DNA from: Larix kaempferi
Lineage: Eukaryota; Streptophyta; Pinopsida; Pinales; Pinaceae
Assembly (NCBI GenBank): GCA_027924585.1
Contig: BSBM01000047.1
Location: 24,434,501 to 24,498,500, forward strand
DNA length: 64,000 bases
Direction: 5' to 3'
In this document: piece after piece, positions 57,901 to 64,000 of the stretch
Layout of the letters: every line of letters begins with the position of its first letter
How positions within the stretch are numbered: position 1 is the first letter of the stretch
Notes under the pieces: model-generated
The model's database searches: none
What the model saw: only the letters and a program-made list of their open reading frames with translations
Told to the model about the DNA's origin: nothing
Translations under genes and position numbers: made by a program

Positions 57901-59537
57901 AGACCATATATCATCTATCCATATCATCATAAGGTCTAACATCTCATGTCCCATGGTCCTCCATAGTCAAACTAGGTCCAACCAAGACCAAATATAACTC
58001 AGATGATCATCAATAGCTGCTGTAAAGTGTCAAGGTTAATATATGCTCTACAACTTATTCAAATAACCATTGTAACACAGAGTAATCATGACTGGCGATC
58101 TAAATCCAAATATATAGTGTTGTTAATTATTATTATTACTCAGACTAGACTTTCAGGATCATACTCACTTCATAGTTGTGATCAATTTGCTAGTGAAGGG
58201 TGAAGGCTGAAATAACTGGCTAGGCTAAGGGATGACTTGACTGACTTGACTTTGTGACACTTTGGCAAGGGAAAGGGAATACACACCATAGTATATACTG
58301 AATGAGCAATAACACAGGGAATGGAGGTGTCTCACAAATGGATGAGTTGTTTAAAGAGGGTTTATTCACCTTCACAGATGCGCACAATCCATAATACAAA
58401 TAAGGCCAGCAATTGTTTAGATATAGCATTTAAGTTCCATTGCTTTTTGGGCCTGAAGTTTCCATAGCCTTGATCTATGTGTGTTTACAAACACATTGCA
58501 TAGATTTACATTTTTTTTTTTTAGGCTTTCTGCTGCAGGTGTGTTTTTAAGGCACTTGTTTACCTGAGCACTTCTAGGTGTGTCATGGACAGCTTGTTTA
58601 CCTAGGTATTTATTTTTCCAAAAGATATAACATTTTATTTTCATGGCCATTTTCATTTGGCATGCCTTTCATTCATGTGTGTTTAGAAACACATTGCATG
58701 AATGGGCTTTTCACACAAGATATAGCATTTCATTTTTTCCAGATTTTGTATTGATGGCAGCACTAAAAGTTTCAGGTTTAGCCAACACAACTTTAGTGAC
58801 TAGGGGGAATTCACAAGGAACTCCAACTCACCATAGGTAAGTTTTGTCACCAACTCAGAGCCGAGACACAATAAACAGGGAAGCTCATCCAATACAGAGG
58901 CTACAGTGGGGAAAAGTCCTCCATGCCACTAGTCAACTAGTAAGTCAGGGTGATAATCTAAAAGGTAGGCCATGGATGGATGAAGACAATGAAATGATGG
59001 AGCCAACACTAGCAAGCCAAAGTATGGTGTAATGATCACCTCTATTCTCCCTAAGGAGGGTATGTACCAATGAGTATGAATAGTGAACTTCTAAGTCTGA
59101 GTAGGGACAGTATAATATATATAATAGATCAACCAGGTCCATATATCTATATGATCGCCAGATCATGACACTAAGTGCTAAGACATGCTATAAGAATAAG
59201 TATAAAAGCAATCTAACCATAACACCATGATATACCTGCTGAGTCATATACCTGCAAGCTCATCAACCTGTACCATCATCTGTCCTCTGAGACTGCTGCT
59301 GTAACTCTGGGCACTACTGTCTGCTCTGTACCAATGATATAATGGCTACATCGGTCATCTCTCTGAGTGTCCTGAAACTCAGTCATGGCATGGGGAATGC
59401 AACTGCTATCCACAATCTGATAGTGATCCGATATAGATGCTCATCTCGGCATCTCAAATGCAAGGGAACTGGCTGAATAGTGTACTGGAATGAGAAAAAT
59501 AATGTATGGTAGCCCGGCTACTATATATGTGATAACA
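55000..59537 (-). repeat. Element A, 5' LTR (4538 bp)
   Basis: Near-identical direct repeat of 47917-52453. Ends GTGATAACA, then GTTAC. Contains hairpins at 58473-58505 and 58670-58704. Confidence 0.95.
56938..56946 (-). promoter_or_regulatory. Putative LTR TATA box, element A 5' LTR
   Basis: CTATTTAAAGG on the minus strand, followed by AGAGAGCCTCTCATTG, conserved in element 3 and element 1. It would start transcription antisense to the host gene, with ~1.9 kb of R-U5 before the PBS. Confidence 0.4.
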
Positions 59538-59542
59538 GTTAC

Positions 59543-59590
59543 TTGGGAGCGGGAGCGGGAGCGGGAGTGGGAGCGGGAGCGAGAGTGAGA
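59543..59590. repeat. GGGAGC hexamer array, left subterminal region of the hAT
   Basis: About seven tandem GGGAGC-type hexamers (some GGGAGT, GAGAGT) directly inside the left terminus. Confidence 0.75.
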
Positions 59591-60468
59591 AGCGAAATTT
59601 TCAAAAGCTTCCGGTTAGGAAGCGTTCCGGAAGTGTTTTTTATATAATATATATTTTTTATATATTTTGATGCATATATGTCAACAAATGCATGTAGTGT
59701 GTTGAATTAGTTATGGAAAGGATAAAAAGATGAAATAAACAATAATACCATATAACATCATTCATCAATCATCAATCATTTACTAGTGAATTCATCAACC
59801 ATAGGTCCAGTATCCATGATTCCATAAGTTATAACATCAAGATTCAACCTTAAAGCTTCAAATTTTCAATATATAAACACTTTGTCATCACTAGTACTTG
59901 TAAGTTGTAACCAAAGTTACCAAGTAGCCAAACTATAGTGACAGTCTATAACAAAGAACATCAACCATAAAATGAAAGTTGAAATTTGAAACAATTCTCG
60001 AAGCATCATATTCATTACCAAAGAGTTATAATATGCTTTTATGCAGTCAATCTCAATCATGCAAAGTTGCAAATAGTGAACTTCAAATTCAAAGGTAGGT
60101 TCAACTTCAAACTTCAAACTTGAAATGCTATGTAATGTTTACAAAATATATGATAATAAATATAAAAGAGTCAATAGTGCAATAACTTGAAAGTACTGTA
60201 AACAAGAAAACACAAGAAAAGTAGATTTTATGGATGCTTCCTCTTGCCATGGAAAATTTCCATTTTCTTTTCTCATGCTCTATGAACAATGGGAGTGGGA
60301 TTATCATCCCCAGTAGCCACCAATACTGAGCCACGTCCAAGACTCGACCTTGCACGACCCCCCCTCACTGATGCAGATGGAGGTCGTGAAGTTGAACCTC
60401 TAGGCAAAGATGGTGCATCTGGAAACAAGGTAGAAGATGGCAGCGGCATTGCTACTGCATGGTCATCC
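59591..60468. other. hAT interior, non-coding
   Basis: AT-rich. Begins with GCTTCCGG / GGAAGCG inverted words; no usable open frame. Likely remains of the element's 3' untranslated part. Confidence 0.5.
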
Positions 60469-60882
60469 TCATCCCAAAATCTCTTCCTCCAAGCGCTCTA
60501 AAGCTAAGGCTCCATCCTCCAAGTTATGCTCCTCTGGATTGTTGTCCCAAGTGACATATGATCTATCAATTTTGGCACGCTCACAATAATGAGTCAACAA
60601 CCTCAAGTTGTAATGTACACAAACCAAGCTTTCTGCTCGGTTTTCATTTAATCGTTTTCTTTTCACTGAATGGATGAAGTTATAGGTGCTCCAACACCTT
60701 TTTGTAGAGGTACTGTTAACCACCTGTGAAAGCACTCGGACAACCAATTTATTCAAGCGTTGGCATGTTGAGCCATACATGTTCCACCATTTGATAGGAG
60801 GCGCCCTATCTCGATCTTTGATTGCATGCAAAGTACCAAATGAACCAACTTCACTGAGGTATTTGCTTAATTCACTGCACAA
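60469..60882 (-). pseudogene. hAT transposase, C-terminal dimerisation domain fragment
   Basis: 137 codons with the signature of the hAT C-terminal domain: WWNMYG, LNKLVVRVLSQVVNSTS, RCWSTYNFIHSVKRKRL, NRAESLVCVHYNLRLL. The catalytic DDE part and the BED zinc finger are missing; upstream sequence (60890-61250) is subterminal repeat. Truncated, presumably an internal-deletion derivative of an autonomous hAT. Confidence 0.88.
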
Positions 60883-61009
60883 TAACTGAAAAATGGAGTG
60901 TGGAGGAGGGCTTTATCCCTCAAAGCCCTATTCCTCCCCTCCAAAACCCCAACCATGGACCCCACCCACTCGAAATCCTCTTCAATTCCACCGGTTGACG
61001 CAAAGCGTT

Positions 61010-61235
61010 GAAGGAAGCGACGGGAAGCGTTTTTAACGCGTACGGAAGCGCTAGGAAGCAAACAAGGAAGCGCTTGAGGAAGCAGAGCGAAGCAATCAGG
61101 AAGCGAAGCTTCCGATCGCTTCCTCACAGTGGTAGGAAGCGTTGAAAACTCCCCGGAAGCGAGCTTCCGAAAATAGCTTCCGGGTAGCTTCGGTCGGAAG
61201 CGAACTTTCGGAGCGGGAGCGAGGGAGGGGGGAGC
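61010..61235. repeat. GAAGCG subterminal repeat array of the hAT
   Basis: About a dozen GGAAGCG / CGCTTCC words in both orientations, next to the right terminus. Subterminal motif clusters of this sort bind transposase in known hAT elements; that role is inferred here. Confidence 0.7.
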
Positions 61236-61301
61236 GCTTCCCCGCAACCTAGGAATCAACAAACAATAGGTGTAAATCTTTCCACACTTAATAAATCAGC
61301 G

Positions 61302-61990
61302 ATTATATATATATATATATATATTTTATTTTTTTTCCAAAGGAAAAAATCATTTTATTCATCGAATAAACATAGAACTGCTCATGAGAGCTTACATCAT
61401 ATAGACTGTCTGCATCCTTTCAGTCTTGTTCCAAAAACAGAAGGCTCAAAATAGCCATACAGACTTGTGCTCGACAGAGCTTACATTAATAGATCTCAAC
61501 CCGAGGGTTTTGTATGTTGTTCCACAAAAATTACAAAAAATATCCAAGCCTCTCAATACATCTTTACAAGAGATCTGGAGATTGGATTATCTCCATGATT
61601 TTCTATCTCCATGCAGCCAGGTTGCAAAGCTAGGGCCAGTTTTGACAGTGAATCCGCCTCTGTGTTGAGCTCTCTATAAATGTGGCTGAAGGTGGCCGAT
61701 TCGAAGGTGGATTTCAAGACTTGAATTTCTCTTAAGAGATGTTGTAGATTGGGCACTCTGATCTCATTCAACTCGTTTTCCCAATCGATCACCACCTTTG
61801 AATCTCCAAAAATTTGGATCCTTGAAAGCATCGCATTCTTGGCTAGCTTTAAAAATGCCCACAGAGCAGCTAACTCTGCCTTGCTGTTTGTTGATCTGCC
61901 AGTGGCATATTTGAAGCATAATTTTTTGTTATCAGTTTGAAAGATAATTCCTCCAGCACCCCCCAGCGGCGGATCTCCTTGACTAGCTCC
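61302..61990 (-). mobile_element. LINE 3' fragment, 5'-truncated
   Basis: Lies between two (TA)n tracts (61302-61323 and 61992-62002). On the minus strand the RNase H part comes first, then ~230 bp of 3' untranslated sequence ending in an A/T-rich tail. Typical of plant L1-type LINE insertions with an RNase H domain. Confidence 0.7.
61553..61990 (-). pseudogene. LINE-encoded RNase H domain, truncated
   Basis: Open on the minus strand from GASQGDPPLGGAGGIIFQTD to the stop at 61553. Catalytic positions: the first Asp (expected just before GAS) is lost exactly at the truncation point; KAELAALWAFLKLAK supplies the Glu, QIFGDSKVVIDW the second Asp, and HIYRELNTEADSLSKLAL the last His/Asp group. 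Not a host gene. Confidence 0.82.
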
Positions 61991-62002
61991 CTATATATAT
62001 AT

Positions 62003-62500
62003 GTTCGCTCACTTTTCTTGGGGCAATGATTTTGACGAGTGCTATGTAGATCAATTTCTGAAAAGAATCGATGTTTCTCATCTTTTACTTACATTCAAAA
62101 GTACTAGTCACTCTCCTTGCCAATTAAAGATCCACTCTTCTTTTAGGTGATCTGTAAGAATAAAACATTTTTAGGACGCAGCTAAAAAATAGGTGAGTAA
62201 ATTTAAGCTGTATGATTTGCTTGAGAAACCTTGTAATATATATATATATATATATATCAGCTCACTTTTCTTGGGACAATGATTTTGACGAGTGCTATCA
62301 GCTATGTAGATCAATTTCTGAAAAGAATCGATGTTTCTCATCTTTTACTTACATTCAAAAGTACTAGTCACTCTCCTTGCCAATTAAAGATCCACTATTC
62401 TTTTAGGTGATCTGTAAGAATAAAACATTTTTAGAACGCAGCTAAAAAATAGGTGAGTAAATTCAAACTGTATGATTTGCTTGAGAAACCTTGTAATATT
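62003..62500. repeat. Tandem duplication (~240 bp units) just before exon 4
   Basis: Copy 1 (about 62003-62238) and copy 2 (about 62262-62500) share GCTCACTTTTCTTGGG, TCAATTTCTGAAAAGAATCG and CTTGAGAAACCTTGTAATAT. They are separated by (TA)n and differ at a few sites plus a CAGCTA insertion. Intron sequence, no coding meaning. Confidence 0.85.
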
Positions 62501-62530
62501 TTTGACAGTTTCTTAGTCTCTGTCTTCCAG

Positions 62531-62655
62531 TTCAATTGATTCAATGCTGGATCATGCAATCACCGAAGATTGTTCAACTATGAAAAGTGCTGTACACAAA
62601 GATTATAACTGCTTGCAAGATGTTAACGTGTTCTCTGCAGCTGCTAATCATCAAA
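62531..62655 (+). CDS. Host gene, exon 4
   Basis: Acceptor TTTCTTAGTCTCTGTCTTCCAG is strong. One leading nt completes the codon split by exon 3 (AG|T, Ser), 41 codons are open, and one nt remains before AAA|GTAAGC. Peptide starts SIDSMLDHAITEDCSTMKSA. Confidence 0.68.
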
Positions 62656-62942
62656 GTAAGCTTTTGTATTTTTCTTTGTGTCTTTATACCTAAGTTTCTG
62701 ATGTATTGTTCAAGGCAGAAGGAACTTGCACCTTGTCTATGTTTAATTGATACAAGTGCTAAAAGTTTCAGAGTCAAATATCAACGTTCCTAATATTAGA
62801 TTGTTTTGAAATAATTTACATAGCAAATGCAATGGTGGTTATGTAATGCACGTCTGACTCACTTCTCACATTGTCTTAGGTTAAAACTGCAAAGTTTAAA
62901 ACCAAAAAGGAATGCACTAAAACTGATTTGTGTCCTTTGCAG

Positions 62943-63027
62943 GAACACTACTGCAAAAAATCAAGGAACAAAACTCATCCAATTTACCTCCAAGAGAAAA
63001 AAATCTACCAATACAGGGGAGTGACAG
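62943..63027 (+). CDS. Host gene, exon 5
   Basis: Acceptor GTCCTTTGCAG. Two leading nt complete the exon 4 codon (A|GA, Arg); peptide TLLQKIKEQNSSNLPPREKN continues to CAG|GTAATA in phase 2. Introns on both sides are short (287 and 83 bp). Confidence 0.68.
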
Positions 63028-63110
63028 GTAATATATACAGTCAGTCTTTGGTGCTTACAAATATTCATCTTCATGTCATGTATTTTGCGACACTTTCTGT
63101 TTGGTTCCAG

Positions 63111-63538
63111 GGAAATAAGTGGCAATGCCTCCAATGAGAAGGTTGCTTCTAATGATAAAAGTACATTATCACGGGATGGGAAAAAGTTGGAGGAAGAAAA
63201 GTTTACTGTGGATATTTCCACTAGCTATCTAGGTCATGTTATGGAATCCATAACCCAAATAACGAAGTCAGAGATCAACTTTGATGTTCGGGAACATGAG
63301 CACTTGCAAACAAGTAAGGGAGTGCTTCCCAAGGTATTAATGCTTGAAGAATCTGAACATCATATCAAATTGGGTAATCAAGTTCTACAATCAGAAAAGG
63401 GTCCTCAACTGGATAGCAGACAACAAACTATTGATGTTATGCCTTCAGATGTTTCACATAGCCCTCAACTCAAACATAGTGAAACACATATGATCATATC
63501 TGATGCTCATCCCTTTACAAATGCAATTAAGGGAAAAG
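63111..63538 (+). CDS. Host gene, exon 6
   Basis: The longest exon: acceptor TTTGGTTCCAG, one leading nt, 142 open codons and one trailing nt before AAG|GTATGT. The peptide is polar and mostly acidic (KLEEEKFTVDISTSYLGHVM, then LEESEHHIKLGNQVL) and looks disordered; no domain recognised. Confidence 0.75.
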
Positions 63539-63835
63539 GTATGTTTAAATTTTAGCCCTCACATTCCTGAACCTCTTATTCTGCATCTTGTCACATGGCT
63601 TGCATCTGTTTTTTTCCCTGTATCTGTGTTTTACCTAAGAGATCAGTGTGGGAAGTTGGGAACACACTTCATTTAACAGAGTTATTACAGATTGAATCCA
63701 GCAATGCTACTCTTTCGCAGTACTCTTGAATAGATCAAATGAAATATATTGGTAAGATGCAGGGGTTCGAGAGGGAGTATGCAATAAAAAAAATGGTTAT
63801 TCATTCTTCTTACTCTGTGAAGGTTGTATTAGCAG

Positions 63836-64000
63836 GTGTCAATAGAGAACCAGATCAATTTCAACATAAGGCAACTCAATCTCTATTTCCTTCATTATCT
63901 GTGTCTCTACCCTCTAACATCTCAGCAGCAGTTATGTTATTGAGAAAGCGCAAAAGTGAATCTCATTCCACTGCATATAACAGTTATGATCCATGTGAGG
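63836..64000 (+). CDS. Host gene, exon 7 (runs off the window)
   Basis: Acceptor GTATTAGCAG. Two leading nt complete the Gly codon from exon 6; the frame is then open to the window end (54 codons). Peptide includes SLFPSLSVSLPSNISAAVML and the basic patch LRKRKSESH. The 297 bp intron before it contains no alternative exon with a compatible phase and open frame. Confidence 0.65.

Larger units (their letters stand above)
47917..59537 (-). mobile_element. Element A: complete giant-LTR, gag-only retrotransposon (11,621 bp)
   Basis: Minus-strand element: 5' LTR 55000-59537, PBS / tRNA-Asp sequence 54922-54996, gag 54709-52922, 3' LTR 47917-52453, TSD GTTAC at 47912-47916 and 59538-59542. The LTRs (4537 and 4538 bp) differ at about 18 sites by my reading (~99.6% identical), so insertion is recent. 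LTRs make up 78% of the element. There is no protease, RT, RNase H or integrase, so movement needs a partner. It lies antisense to the host gene. The intact gag and young LTRs suggest a recently mobile lineage. Confidence 0.95.
47908..61252 (-). mobile_element. hAT transposon, ~1.7 kb, split by element A
   Basis: Flanked by the 8 bp duplication GAATCAAC (47900-47907 and 61253-61260), the length expected of hAT. The ends are CAAGGTTAC on the left and, on the opposite strand, CTAGGTTGC: seven of nine match and both fit hAT termini. Element A landed 9 bp inside the left end, so the body is 59543-61252. The body carries subterminal GGAGC / GAAGC arrays and a C-terminal transposase fragment on the minus strand. 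Only the dimerisation domain is present, so the copy is non-autonomous. It is older than element A. Confidence 0.85.
1024..62530 (+). other. Intron 3 of the host gene, 61.5 kb, filled with transposable elements
   Basis: The donor GAG|GTTTAT (a weak version of the consensus) and the acceptor CTTCCAG|T flank 61,507 bp with no further exon of this gene that I could find. The phases match: exon 3 leaves two nt (AG), and exon 4 supplies one nt (T) and then an open frame. Phase agreement alone happens by chance one time in three, so an overlooked small exon or two unrelated genes cannot be excluded. The contents are annotated separately. Confidence 0.55.

Noticed and set aside
60867-61262. 131-codon minus-strand open frame upstream of the hAT transposase fragment
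   Set aside because: It is the translation of the GAAGCG subterminal repeats and terminus, not the N-terminal transposase.
63757-63835. Possible extra exon after GATGCAG in the intron before exon 7
   Set aside because: Its frame runs into a stop shortly after, and direct joining of exon 6 to 63836 is in phase with a good acceptor.
1-64000. CRISPR arrays, operons, rRNA
   Set aside because: The window is plant nuclear DNA; no regularly spaced repeats, no prokaryotic gene organisation and no rRNA sequence.

Overview
The window is nuclear DNA from a seed plant with a large, retrotransposon-rich genome. Coding exons carry plant-type GT-AG splice sites. Nearly everything else is nested LTR retrotransposon DNA with an Athila-type (tRNA-Asp) primer binding site, plus hAT, LINE and Ty1-copia remains. 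A conifer or other gymnosperm would fit the intron size and the giant LTRs, but that is inference; no sequence here is diagnostic.

Host gene: three exons at 1-1023 and four at 62531-64000, all on the + strand, can be joined in one reading frame through seven exons with matching phases (about 403 codons, incomplete at the right edge and possibly at the left). If the model is right, a single intron of 61,507 bp (1024-62530) fills the window. I do not recognise the protein.

Layout of the intron: 1024-~8300 is old AT-rich DNA with short tandem duplications; ~8330-9340 is a decayed Ty1-copia gag/protease remnant on the minus strand; 9384-12361 is an old giant LTR (family C). A family-A-like LTR with a little internal region (element 1, 12362-21676) follows, split by a 4.4 kb TG...CA unit with a target-site duplication (16891-21325). 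A second, mosaic LTR with a broken gag (element 2, 21677-27960) comes next, interrupted by a + strand copy (element 3, 27961-~33060) that has a triplicated primer binding site. After that lies a second partial copy of the 4.4 kb unit (~33060-45862), split by complete element B (33429-44984, + strand, TSD GTATG). Then come a GC-rich palindromic patch, a copia-like LTR, and a small hAT transposon (47908-61252) that was hit 9 bp from its end by complete element A (47917-59537, minus strand, TSD GTTAC). A LINE RNase H fragment and a tandem duplication precede exon 4.

Elements A and B are about 11.6 kb each, with 4.0-4.5 kb LTRs and only a gag-like gene: no protease, reverse transcriptase, RNase H or integrase is present, so they must move in trans. 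In A the gag frame is intact (595 aa) and the two LTRs differ at only about 18 positions by my count. The most unusual points are a complete tRNA-Asp sequence with its CCA end in place of an 18-nt primer binding site in A, two base-paired hairpin modules conserved with compensating changes between copies (one inside the LTRs, one just before the 3' LTR), and the long intron itself.
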